From Balanoglossus misakiensis (Eukaryota > Hemichordata): DNA of 64,000 bases. This document shows, piece by piece, positions 1-12,548 of this stretch (position 1 is the first letter of the stretch; each line of letters starts with the position of its first letter). The notes under the pieces are model-generated. The model worked only from the letters and a program-made list of their open reading frames with translations, was not told where the DNA came from and did not search any database. Location of the stretch: the NCBI GenBank assembly GCA_040954595.2, contig CM082580.2:8742001-8806000 (forward strand). Reading direction: 5' to 3'. A program made the translations under genes and the position numbers.

Positions 1-14
1 CTATTTTTGGTCTG

Positions 15-73
15 AAAATCAACTACAGTATTTGATGTTTCCAGAACAAGAACTAGAAACTGTAGTTGATTTT
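15..73. repeat. 15-bp perfect inverted repeat with 29-nt spacer
   Basis: aaaatcaactacagt at 15-29 is exactly complementary to actgtagttgatttt at 59-73. It could be the end of a small foldback or MITE-like element, or chance. Confidence 0.7.
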
Positions 74-256
74 AACACTGAATAAGAACAGATGAAGTTT
101 CACAGTTTTGCTGCTATTTTTAACAACTAGAATGAACTGGACCACATCCAAAATGTACCCCAGATTGAATCTTGTGTTCAGAGATCTCTTTTTACAGAAT
201 TCCTATGGGACCACGTAACATGTAACCCTTCCACCCCCGCTTCCCTATTTAGAGGT

Positions 257-316
257 CCAACTTCACCATGGAAACAATGGCTTTGGACATCATGACCATG
301 GTGGTGAAAGGGTTAA
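257..316 (+). repeat. Dispersed TTAA-ended repeat, copy 1
   Basis: This 60-bp segment starts ccaacttcaccatgg and ends ggtgaaagggttaa. It aligns closely with the reverse complement of 34708-34765 in a PAN2 intron. It looks like a short non-autonomous element, but only a few copies are in this window. Confidence 0.55.
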
Positions 317-1143
317 TGATACAGTGGCAACACAACAACAGATCCACAATTCACAAAAACACAGCAATACATACAACACAACCTTTTCTGCATTAATTTT
401 TTTCTGTTATAGTTTCAGCACACCTGTTTTGACTGATCCTTTCTCAGTTTTTGAAAACTGTAAACAGCCAGTGACGGTGTTGAAAAGTGAGTGAGAAGAG
501 TAAGCTGGGAGAAAGAGACACACAACACATACACCTGGTTAGTGAACCAATCACAGCTGAGAACTGCAGTGCTTCAACAGTTTAAAAAGGTGAATGAAAC
601 AATAAGTCACTGCCATGTCACAGTGCCAACAACAAAACACTTTTCACTTTTTCACACTTTTTAACTGTAAATTACTGTTATAATGCTTATAGCAGCAGTT
701 TCTTTACAGCACAGAGCAAAGGCATTGGCTGGTGCACAGTGGAACATTACTGGTTGAAATGCTTGGTTGCCAACCAAGTGCAGATGACTGATGAGATGGG
801 TTGAACATCTCAGATGATTGTGAAAGTTAATTAAAGGTTAATTTCAAAACAGAGAGAACAGCTGTATTAGAGTCAAGACACAAAGAGATTAAGATGACAT
901 TATTTGATGCAACACAAAACTGGAGGAAATCGGCAACTTTTGACTTTTATCACAAAAGTGATCGCTATACATAACAGCGCCACCAGTGATAACAACAAGC
1001 AATTCTTTTGTATACACATTTGGACCAAGTCCTGTTGATACCGTATGCCAGGTGTTTTTTTTTTAAAGAATGCCTGGTTGACTGTTAGCCGTTTGCGATT
1101 TTCTTCTTTAGGTCCGTGTACTTCAGGAAAATTTCCCACTTAC

Positions 1144-4100
1144 CATCGTGGTGATCATAGTTTTTACCGGTGATCTTGAACTGCACGACGACACCGATTA
1201 TAAACAAGAACGGCCAGACGGCCAGTATGATCCAGCTGAACCAGCACACTGGTTGCGAGTCGGCCGCCGTGAAGCGTTCCCAAATGTATTGCACCATGGA
1301 GAATTTTTCGACGAAATAGTCAATGCTGGTGGTGATCATGGCACCGCCGACTAGTGACGTGGCGAGTATCGTGCACGTCTTCTGCCACTGCAGGGTGACG
1401 ACGGCGAAGAGGAGCCCCGCGCCGAAGAGGATCCCGATGGGTATCCAGATGCTGGTCGGGTGCCAGAACTGCTCCAGGGCCACCAGCACGGCCACGGCCA
1501 GGAACAAGCCCAGGTGGAACCCCATCATGAAGAGACCCACGTACTGCACCAGCATGGTGATGAGTCCGCAGAGGAGCCCGGCCGCCACGGCGATGCCGGC
1601 GTTGGCCGCGGTGCTCAGCACGGCCTCTTCGTAGCAGATGGCGTAGACGAGGACAGCGCCGAAAATAAACCCGACGAGAAACAGCACAGCCTTGAAGCAT
1701 CGGTATCCTGTAGGGCAGAGAGAATAAAAGACATCACTGAAATTGTTTTTGAGATTTCAAACACACATACTGACGTATTTGTCACTCAGTATTAAAAGAT
1801 GACCTCCATGTCGACTGTATGAAAAAAAAATTTTTTAACACATTAAAATCATGTCTCCATGACCCAATACACAAGCGTCGGCTATGTCGTTTCCAATATC
1901 CTGTAAAAAGTAGGACACATCTGTATGTGCCGATAACACGACATGATTATCGACACGATCGTCTTACACCACTCCTGAAACCAAGTTCATAGATAAGTCA
2001 GCATGCAACATCCATTTCTCTCTCAATCTAATTGCCACCATGCTGGTTGAGGTCATGTTTTTCTGAGTTTTCTTTTTTCAGGAGCAAGGTCACAACTCGG
2101 CCTATCATGTTCAAAATCAGCTTGGTGTAAGTTTCAGGCTACCCAAGGCTGAAGTACATGTCTCTGGTCTTGTATTTCCTGTACGTCATCTATGTACTTT
2201 GGATGGAAATTATAAACTCAAACTTTACAACAAAATAAACTCAATCAATCGGTGAGATCTGATAGGTGGCAACCATGATGCTTTTGGTATACACCTGTTT
2301 GAAGACTGATTTTTAAAAAATTTGACCAATCAGAGACAAGCTTACAAGACATCCAACTTCATCAGTTTGTCTGTGACCAAAGTCAACAGACATAAATTAG
2401 TAATGCCACTTTGCTTAAACAGCGAGTGTGGCAATAACCAGATTCCATGGTTACGAGGAATGACAGCCAAATGTACAGCAAGTGGTGGGTATAGTGCGGG
2501 CAATATTCAGTACATATTCTGGCGTCAGTCAAGTAACAAGAAAATGCACATTGCTATGGCAACCCGGCTCACTGCTGATCCAGTGTCCTCACAGACAGGT
2601 AGAAACTCAATACTTGATGGGATCTTGCATTTTCCTCTGAAGATATTAAAAATCTTCTCAAGATACTTGGGGGCTATATTTATCAAAGTAATATGCCCAT
2701 GAATCATCACGACTAAGCAAGCGCCGTATTGTCTCCAAACAAATCCCAAGTGAATTAAGAAAATTGATCGGCTATTTAAATAATATTAGGCCGCAGGTGA
2801 ACTCAGGTAGTCTCCCTGAGATAAGGTCATATTTATTATGCTGATATTTGAGCTATGCTCAAAAAAGCAAGATTTGATCAATTATCTTGATGTACCTTAA
2901 TTTGCAGTGTCTACGCTGTCTAATTTTATACCCAGTGGTGTTTTTGTCAAATTTTTATTCAAAATTCAAAATATCACCATTTTGAGACATAATTTTAGAC
3001 TATGAGAACACACCTTGATCATTTGCTTTTCTGGCTGAGGTTTTTTTCACTAACCTTTCTATGCAAATCAGAAATGCTCTGTAATAGAATACTGTGATTT
3101 AAATCATGTGGATATATGTTTCTCCAAAGTCTGTGGGGCAGTGGATGGCAAAATTCTTGTCGTTCGCTTTGATTACATAGCAGATGGCTCTTTGCTCAGA
3201 ATTTATCATAAAATGTAGGCTTTGTATGAACATTTAATGAGGGAAAGTGCACATGTACAATATGGTTATACACAAAATATGGCCATGTATGGATTTCAGG
3301 CTCTGTACATGTGGTACGCCTATGGCTCGGCCAATACACAGTGAGCAGAGCCCTCGTCCATCCATACATGTAACCAGACTACAGAAATGATGGCAAATGG
3401 TCAGGAAGGTGCAACTTGTCAGGTAGCGTTTACATAATTTGGTGTCAAATTTGTGAAAATTAAAACGTGAGAAAGGACATCTCTGAGTGAGTCTAATGAT
3501 TGACGGAGTCTGCCTCGACTTCCAGAAATTCATAAGTTAGAAACCAGCGAGTCTAAATATTTACACAGAAAACATTTTCAACACATTGATGTTATAACCC
3601 CTTGATAACCCACGCTGATTGACAGATGAGAATGGTGGGAAAACTGATAGGTACTTGTGTGAGATTTTTCGCTTAATGCCCACACGCAGCCAGTGAGGAG
3701 TATGATTTTCAGTGATTAAATACAACTCACACTGATCAAGCAGCAACACTGATGGGAGCACTTACAACTGACACCCACCATAAAACAACACGGTTTATTT
3801 GACACTCTTAATGAAATTGTTACAAGAATTTCAATATTTGAAGTAAAAACTGTAGATTAATGTCGAGTTTATTTGTTTATTCACAGGAAGGAACCCTGAA
3901 AGGCCCATATATAAATGCACAGCTACCCTGTTACCATGCAACTCAAGGATTAGTTCATTCTGATATTGCACAGATTAATATTGACAGATCGTGTCCAAGC
4001 GACCGATACCTCTGAAATCTGGGTAATTTAAAAAGCTATTTGGTTTTAATATCAACCATCTAAACATCAAGGACATTTACTAAAGAAATTCTGGGCACCA

Positions 4101-4919
4101 TGAAGTACGGGTGGTACTTTTACCCTCATGCTGTTATCAAAATCTTGCACAAACAACTGAATGCCTGCAGATCACCTATTCCTAATGACATGACATGAGA
4201 GGTGTATCAAAATTTCTTTCTGGGAAAACATCCTGAATGCGTAAAACAGGCTTCTAACTTCATGAAGTTGCACTGATCAAGTTATATTAAGTTCTCCCAA
4301 CCAACGGGGGCTTACAAAATACAACTGGGACTACAGTCTTTGATATCTACATGTATGGTGATCTTGTTAGCATAATGCTAACAAGATCACCGACTGACTG
4401 TGCCCGACACAAATTTCCTGTGCAGCACAATGCTCTTTGGGAGAATTCCTCCAAATAAAGTGGACTCTTCAAACATGTACAGTGTGTTACACTAATCAAA
4501 TTCCTCTCTCTCTCTCAATACCTCAGAGCACATTATTGACATTTCAGATGCTGCAGGTAGATTTGATGAAATTTCAAGGCTTGTTAGAATCTAGGGATCA
4601 GTCAGTGTGCACTTTTTCACTAAAAAAATCTGTTCACATGACTTCTCTTGTGTCTTATGCTTATTATTAAAGATTAGCATTTTGTTGTTATCATTATCTA
4701 TGTCTGCACATCAAATACACAACTGTAGTGATCCATGTGCAACTTACCAAAGAAGCAGAACACGATGCCAAATACGAATGCTAAGGCACAGATGATTGTG
4801 GGAGCTATGTCATACTTGTACACCATCGCCTCGCAAATCAACACGGTCATGGTTGGACCTTCCGACGTGTCTTGGTTTTGAGTTGCCATGGCGACCGCTG
4901 CGCCAGTCTCTGATCCCAT
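1144..4919 (-). CDS. TMEM198: TMEM198 orthologue, multi-pass membrane protein (3' end off window)
   Basis: Two coding exons are visible on the minus strand. Exon 1 runs 4919-4748 and starts at an ATG with good context (ggccATGG). Exon 2 runs 1707-1144. The join is phase 1 (donor G|GTAAGTT, acceptor ccctacag|GATACC) and rebuilds FCFFGYRCFKAVLF, the conserved junction of vertebrate TMEM198 (DUF4203). The 245 residues seen contain about seven hydrophobic segments. Family members are multi-pass membrane proteins; vertebrate TMEM198 has been linked to LRP6 phosphorylation in Wnt signalling, which is family knowledge and not visible here. Exon 2 ends at a good donor (GATG|GTAAGTGGG) after an NYDHHD sequence, so the cytoplasmic tail should lie in exons off the left edge. 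Reading through that donor would give a short alternative tail of about 18 residues. A 5' untranslated part of exon 1 probably begins at 5012. Confidence 0.93.
1708..4747 (-). other. TMEM198: TMEM198 intron between the two coding exons
   Basis: The intron is bounded by a GTAAGT donor at 4747 and an acceptor at 1708. No internal coding sequence was recognised. It contains a perfect 35-bp palindrome at 4357-4391. Confidence 0.8.
4357..4391. repeat. Perfect 35-bp palindrome (17-bp arms, 1-nt centre)
   Basis: The left arm ggtgatcttgttagcat is followed by a single a and then its exact reverse complement. Pairing stops at both outer edges. It lies in the TMEM198 intron. It could be a recent foldback insertion or the core of a small hairpin. 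Confidence 0.9.
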
Positions 4920-5012
4920 GGCCGTTCGCTCGTTCGTTCGTTCGTTAATATTGAATGCAGCTGTACATGAAGAAGGAACCGTTCTTCAACCCAGCTTCAT
5001 ATTGCTACATGC
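4920..5012 (-). other. TMEM198: 5' untranslated part of the first TMEM198 coding exon
   Basis: Immediately upstream of the ATG, the minus strand has a short CGAA repeat ((cgtt)n on the plus strand at 4927-4946). A consensus acceptor with a long pyrimidine tract (ctttcctctgcag) then falls at 5013-5015. This suggests that the 5' UTR continues in a further upstream exon. No transcript evidence is available. Confidence 0.5.
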
Positions 5013-8000
5013 CTGCAGAGGAAAGAGAAAGAAAACCGTGTGAGTGAGCGAACGTGATATTTGGCTTAATCCTTGAAATGGCAGCACTGGGAGCCTACAT
5101 TTGTACGGTGTGGGCGTTATTTGACTGTACGGTTTTTCATTATTTCGTTTTACCTTCTTAAGTTCATATCGAAAAATTTCCAGCAAACAACAGATGTCAA
5201 CTGTTACTTCAAGCACACACAAATTAACCTTCTCTATGTGTGCCCATCAAACATCAGAGTCTGTTGAAGTATTTGACTATGCAAACGAAACATGGAAACA
5301 TAGGGGTACTGCGATCAGGATGTCTCAATATTTACACGTCGCTGCAGTTTCACAAATATCCATTAAAAATTACAGATTATAATAAATGTACAGGTATGCC
5401 AATTGTCATTGTGTACATTTACATACCCGGTACATGTCAATTTCATTTATGTACTTTTCAACACTGTGACCTGAACTATCAAAGAAGTAAATTAAAGTGG
5501 ACGCGGAAAACATCTGAAACATGTTACAGCAATATCAACTTGGACTTTCTCCATGAAACCCACACTGACAACAAACGAGCCAGGTTTTAAAATGAACATA
5601 ATCCAAGAACCAATGATTGTAGACCACACAAAACAGTCAACACATCAGAAATCGTTTACATACATCGTACCCATGGTCACTCTGCGGAAAGTGATGTAAT
5701 GTACCTTGGAGATGATGACTACAATTTTCAAACCAGTCGTTTTATGTACCAATGTGTGACTACTAACACATTGTGCTAAACCAAGGGCATCGAGTCTCAT
5801 CTGAAAGCCCCGCGTGTCCGTTTCTCAAACTCCTGATTTGGTATTGACACGACTGCATGTACGTTGTCCTTCACGGTCCAGTCAAGGACTTTTGTGTGAA
5901 ATTAAGATTACACACAGCAGACAAGTGTTGAGGTCATATTGATTTTGTGATAATAGGTATCCCATCAGGCAAGGCTCATCATGATAAGAGGAAGACACTG
6001 CAGCAATGGCAGATGGCAAGGCGAATATACTAAATGCAAAAAGCTCATACAGCCATATCTGCCATAGTAAACACCATCTCTATATTATACCGACATATTC
6101 AAATACATTACTGATGAGCTTGGGGGACTTTTCGGAAACCGCATATTTTCAAGGACAGGAATTTTTGTGACCACCATGCCCAGAAGCAAATGTTTGCATT
6201 TGTAAGCTCTGCCGGGCATCCCCGACTTCAGTTGACATTTGCCTACATCGGCGATCTCAATATAGTCACGCATGACTGCCGTGATGGATAAACCAATAGC
6301 AATTCATGCAATTTATGTACCATCTGTAATAAAATGTCTACACAGCCTCGGATTCCAGCTGCTATGAAAATTTTTCAAAAAACAGCACATGATTTGAAAA
6401 AAACTTAAACAGATTTTTATTTCTGTCACGCAAACTCCTAAGATAACTGAAGGTCATGGTTTAAATGTTGTTTACCTGCCCTGGGGAAACCCGTGTCACC
6501 ACAATGTTTGTTAATGTCAAAGATTTATTTATCAACATCGTAAATTACATTCACAGTAAAAAGATGTTCATTTCACCTGAAGTGTTCTCCAAGAATCACA
6601 TGGACTCAACTATTATAGATGTAGGGGTGACAGACACATCATGGGGGGGGGGGTGTATATTCACAAAGACAATACTGCATAACATAGATTATGTAGAGAG
6701 ATTCTAGCAATGCGGACTCCTGCATTAACTGAAACGCAGGTCATCATAATGGCTGATGTTCACATTGATATCATGCTGCCATTAAGATCTATTACTAGTA
6801 TATCACTATAATAAATCTATGACTAATATTAATAGCATTTAGACAGCAAAAAAGAAACCCACCCATAGATGTTGGAAGTGTAGTTTTCTCGGCTGACAAA
6901 ACTGGTTGGATATTGTGTTCAATCAGATGGTGTTCTGTTAGAATCACATGAAATAAACATGTCAAAATTTTCCTTTTGGGGAAAACAACTGGTTGTAATA
7001 TATAGTTTCTGACACCAAGAACAGCCAGAGGACATTTCAGGTAACAAACACCAGATTTTTTACACAGCCGACTTAAAATACTGTCTCTCACACCACATGC
7101 TAAATCATGCATGAATAAAAAATTATGCACATATCATTTCACAGAATATTCATTTCAACATCTGTTTCATAACCACAATGCATAGTCAGGGCCCGTGACG
7201 CAGCTACAGTACCAGCTAGAGAGCATTGAAAAACTTGTGGGAAAATGTCAATAACCTCAGAGCAAACTCTTGTAACCTACATAAGTGCAGAGTGGTTTTA
7301 ACTGGCCCTGTTTCAAATGGAGATGGCTTCTTTAACCCCCCGGCATCAGTGTTTATAACCGTGCTTGGAAACCAATAACCCAAGGTCACTCGGTATCACC
7401 ATTAAACTTTTATTGTTCGCCCGGGGTTGCTTTTTCAGCTCTGCATTTGACTGCAAAGTGATCACTCTCGATTATCACACAATCAGCACCAATTGGACAG
7501 GACACACTGCTATTTAAGCAGGCTCCATGAATCAAGAAAGTGCATGACAGTAGTTGCTACTGGTAATATGGACCACATACCTGTATCATACTGAAGCTAG
7601 TGTTGGCAATATACCAATTCCCACACCACCACTTTTTATAGATCATTCCTCATTATTCAAATTTTCTGTCAAGACTGTTGCTTTTGCTATGACGGCTAAA
7701 AGAAGGAATTGAAATCTCTTATTTTTTTAATTATTTTTTATCAGAGATCACCAGCAGATCTCCCTGTTAGAATGCCAAAGAAGACTAATTTGTTTGTTAA
7801 TAGGATTGTCAGTAATCAATACAAGAGGTCAATGCCAAACTCATTCAATAACATTTCTATTTTCACACATAGGTTAATTAAAACCTGCAGGCACCTTGGG
7901 CTTATAGTACTTAGGACCTTACTGAACACCCAAATCTTTTCATGTGAATGACGTCATTTTAAGCTAAACCCATCTATACTCAAACGTCCTCAACCTTCGG

Positions 8001-11000
8001 AGAAGCTATAGTTTCCAAATCACAGGGCATCAGTTTCACATCACGTACTAATCACAGAGCCCGTAATAAGATTCATTGCTTCTCAGCTCTGATACCTTCC
8101 TGATATGTCGCGGTGACTCACAGAAGCGCTGGAGAAATCGTCCTACAATGCTTTTGATTTCAGCTCTGAAAGCCGGTGTTACTTTAACGGCGTGAGCTCA
8201 CCAAGTCACGTCTGTGTGCCTGGACCCATCAATCTTAATATAGATCAGCTCAGGTGATAATAAACGTCACTTGACAAGATCGGAGGAAAAGTACTGCATC
8301 TATATCTCTGTGTTAATACACACACCAATCAGATTACGGATTATAGGCAGCTAGCTGTGTGACGTTGCATGCACTAAAGCAGTATGAAAAGATGAAAAAC
8401 GAAAATATCAAATTTTAATTGGTGCGATTCAAATGCAGGGAGTGACCTCAATTGAACTTGGATACAGAAATGATGGCTGATTTTTAAGAAAAAAGTGAGT
8501 CAAAAACCCAAACTGCATGATTACCCAAATGATTACTTGAGGCCAAAGGTGTCCTCATTAAATTGGCAGGACATGTACACACGGAGATGCTGGCCCATTA
8601 GGAGCCCTTCATCAATTTGTGGGATGCATGGCCAATACAGCTGAATGGATGATATGTTTTTTGCTCTCCTGCTGGACACAAAGACCTGCCGATCTGTTAT
8701 TCCAAATCACGGAGCACTTCTGTACGTAATTTCCTGGCAGGACTTGGGTACTTCAAGAGATCGACTGGCAGTGTCGTTTAGTTACAAACCACATGAAATG
8801 TAAACAGGTATGAGAGTGAACCACAGTGAAATGAATACAGTTGAAATGAAGTCTGAAATAAACCTTTCTGAGATGAGTGTACCAGTAGAGTCATAGTCTG
8901 AATTTTATTTGCCTTCCTTTCATTCTATACCGAACGACAATTTTCATTTCTCATGCTTCGTTTATTTGAAAGTTATAGTGTCTGCATACTGATTTGCATG
9001 ATTACATATTAACCATGACAACGTCCAATTAAATGCACTGAAATGTCTGATCTGAATAGATGATACAAATCACGGCATCGCCATACTGAACCCTGCCACA
9101 AGCCATAAAATACTGCTGTGTCGGCATCATACATATCATACATGTACATGAAATTTATGTGAACTAGTTCTCAGTCTTGCTAATACACCCAATCTGGTGG
9201 GAATATTCCTTCTTATATTCAGCTCACACAAAGTACTCAATTTTATTCTCCATGACATGGTCACTCGCATTATAACATCACTGTCATCTGGAGTAATGGC
9301 TCGTACTTGTACTCCTACGAAACAAATGACTTCGACAATCTCTGCTTTTCGAATTAAATTTTATAGTTTCAAGCAAAACAGAGGTTCAGTACAACATGTT
9401 ATATTATTACACGGTGCACACACGCTCATGAATGCACATTTGCGATTGCCCACACGTACTGCACACTAGCGAAGCGTGGCTGAATTGATCATCGCAAACC
9501 CTCCCGCAAGTCAAACAGCGATAATTTCTACTTTTAAGCATATGTGACTCTGTGAGCAACTAATCAAAACACATCAAAGCAAATTTCACTCGCGCCAGTG
9601 GCTGAAAACGCACACTGTGTTGAATATGTGGACTGGTGGCCTCAAAACGACATGACTGTGAAGCAACGTCTCAGTCAGTGGAATGATGTCTGAATTCATA
9701 ATGTGACTTTACTGGAGATCAGATTGCAGAGGAAAAAACAAAGGTTCAAGAAACAAAACTACATGGCTATCATGTAAAAGATTGCATCCCCGAACATACT
9801 GTTTGCTCCAAGTCCAAAACTATAAATCAGACAAAACTCTGCTAGACACTAGACTAACCCAGACATGCTTACATTTCAACTCTTTATTCAGGATGGTATA
9901 TTAATATATTACATAATTAATGCTATCCTTCATAAAAAGGTTAATTGTAAACATGTTCAGGGACAATAATATGCAAATAGGTTTCATTGTACAATTCATA
10001 TATTCAAATTTAATCTATTTCTGACAAAAACCTCCAGACCTTTTGATAGCCGACCATGACAATTACTGAATTAGGAACAAGGTTTTCATGTGCATGATGG
10101 AAATAATTCATATTTTGCTGTGTTTTATGACAGGGAGCAAATTAGCCTAGTTATTTCTGCTCCAACAACACAAAGCTGTCGATATTTCCCAGAGGATGAT
10201 CTGGTATTCTTACCATTAAAGTTAACATTTCTTAATACCCACATAAAATCTGAGATGCACAAATTGTATTTCTAAAAAAAATGTAAAAATAGTCTGACTA
10301 TATATTAAGAGCACTGGGTCACACAACTGGAATGCGAGTCAAAGTATGATGTAAATACTAGAAATAACTGCAGTTGGCTAATTGCTCCATTCTGTTACTT
10401 CTGAACTGATTCCCTGGGTCACATTTCCACGTTTCTCAGCTCTGCTTGAGCGGGATTTCAGCTCACAAACATTCACAATTACTTCTATTTTAACAACGCA
10501 GCAGACTTCAAAACTCATCAGCAAATACCCGACAAATCCAATCAGTATTGAAAGCCTTGCATTGCAATCAGCGAATGCAGTGAACTTGGATAATTTAGCG
10601 TCAGTATCTCTGATTTCCGAACTTTGAGACGCGCGCGGCAAGTGTTTGTATGCAATTGCCCAAATTGATCAAATGGAGAGGCAACGTGATTGATTAGGGT
10701 GGCATGATCAGGAAGGACACTGTGAAACCGACGAGCAGAAATTGACAACAGTGAAACTGACACACGCTGTGCACATTCACTGGTTTCTACTGTGTGTGGC
10801 TAATTGTACATGTCTTTTCGACTGTACGTACATGTATGGCTCTTTATTGATTACCGTATTCAGAAATGGCAGCTGTTTGTCTCTTTCTTCATCAGAATAT
10901 CTAGCCCTAGCTTTTACCAAATATATACGGAAGAATCTGATCAGATTATTTCCAGTGAAATCTAAAATGAATTGCACAGTGAAATGTGCACCTTGGTATG

Positions 11001-12454
11001 TACTATAGCAACTGTCACATTTTTTTCCCCAATTTCCATTTTCAGGCTACCTCGGTAACCTGGGAAATGAATGGGTATAGGTTGCAGTATTGAATTTTTT
11101 TTTTGGTCAGGCCAATCTCCTGCAATAAAAAGTGACAGCACACTTAAACATCACATTTCAATCTTGATAAAAGAAGATATGCATTCTATTGATATTTTGA
11201 GATATTCACACACATCTTGTCACATACAAGATGAAATACATCAAAAACCACTTTACAATCCAATAGTATAGCTGTTCAAGTATACATGCGGCTGTACAAC
11301 TGTCAGTGGTATAATGATAAGATACATTCAACTGGAAACTTGTGAAAAGTTATGAATAATGAATTTTTATTGGTAGGTATACATATATACCGAAATTCCA
11401 AGTACACTGCATTTCAGCTAATATGTACAATACATTAGAATGTACAAGGATGCAAAAGAAGTCACTATCCATTTAAACTCAGGAAGATTCTCATCTCGAA
11501 GTTTTCAGGGGAAACATCTCCATTAAATTGAACCAGACTGCATTTCAGCCATCCTGTAGCCCATTAACCAATCACTCCAGCGAAATGTTACTCGCAAATC
11601 AAATAAAAGTTCAGGATCTTGGATATCATCGACAGTGACATGAATACAGGCAAATGTATTACAAAACTGACACAGAATACGCTGGCACACATTATATTGC
11701 ATAATGGACGACGTACTAATAGGGCGATTGAGTTCCCCCTGTTTGCTCTGGCTAATGGACCATGTGGACAGGATGTACCCCTTTTTCTGTTTTATACATT
11801 TATGAACAGATCAGACGTTGGTTTTCTTCAACAGGTAAGATGATTTTCTGTCAGTGAAAAATGAAACCACAGAAATGTGTGTGCAGTTTAGCAAAGACAA
11901 CCCCCCCCCCCCATGATAATTGACCTGATGTGGAACGGTCTCCATTCCCATGAGTGAATCATATGGAAAATCATGGAGCGTTATTAATTACATCAAGGAA
12001 CCACTTTCTTGAGAATCATTTCTAAATTGCCTGTACATAATTCACTTACACTCAGGTTATGACTTTCATTTTTAGAGTTTCATGCTAAAATGACAGTGGC
12101 ATTCATGCTCGTACAGAAGGAAATTGGATTTGAGGGCTGCAGATTTCTATTAAACTGACGTCTCTTGAATCATTCCCTCTCTTAATTTCTTTCCCACTAC
12201 TTTCACATCCCTTGGCACCCAAACTCTGTAGATTGCATGTTATTTGTTATAACCTTCAACAGTGTTCTTCAAAAAGTGAAGTTGGAACTGGGAAGGATGG
12301 GAAATGAAAACTCCGAGATGATTTTATGCTAACTGAACAATCCATTAAAACATGCAGATATTAATAATTGGTCATTTTTGATGACCCTGCTATGAATGAC
12401 CCCAACATCCTGGCATTTTCACTGGTAGAATCTGCCAGCTGCTGGTGTGTGGCC

Positions 12455-12548
12455 ATCAATTAAGCAAATTAAGAAACTATTAAAGCAATTATTCCACTTT
12501 GGATTAATTGTGTCTTTAATGAATCCTGGCACAGACATTAATTAAATG
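12455..12548. promoter_or_regulatory. Cluster of homeodomain-type TAAT/ATTA cores
   Basis: At least five ATTA/TAAT cores occur in about 90 bp (caattaag, aattaag, ggattaattg, tttaatg, cattaattaaat). The block lies within the presumed long intron. It may be an enhancer or only local AT richness. Confidence 0.2.

Larger units (their letters stand above)
1..1143. other. TMEM198 intron or 3' region, no confident exon
   Basis: This AT-rich stretch follows the exon 2 donor. It holds a perfect 15-bp inverted repeat at 15-29/59-73 and one copy of a dispersed TTAA-ended repeat at 257-316. A weak acceptor near 925 (cctccag) is followed by only six codons and a stop. I do not call it an exon. Confidence 0.4.

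Noticed and set aside
905-925. Possible tiny final TMEM198 exon (after cctccag, six codons and a stop)
   Set aside because: The family has a much longer basic tail, and the match could be chance.
1320-1795. Antisense open frames opposite TMEM198 exon 2
   Set aside because: Shadows of a GC-rich coding exon. The minus-strand frame has clear family similarity.
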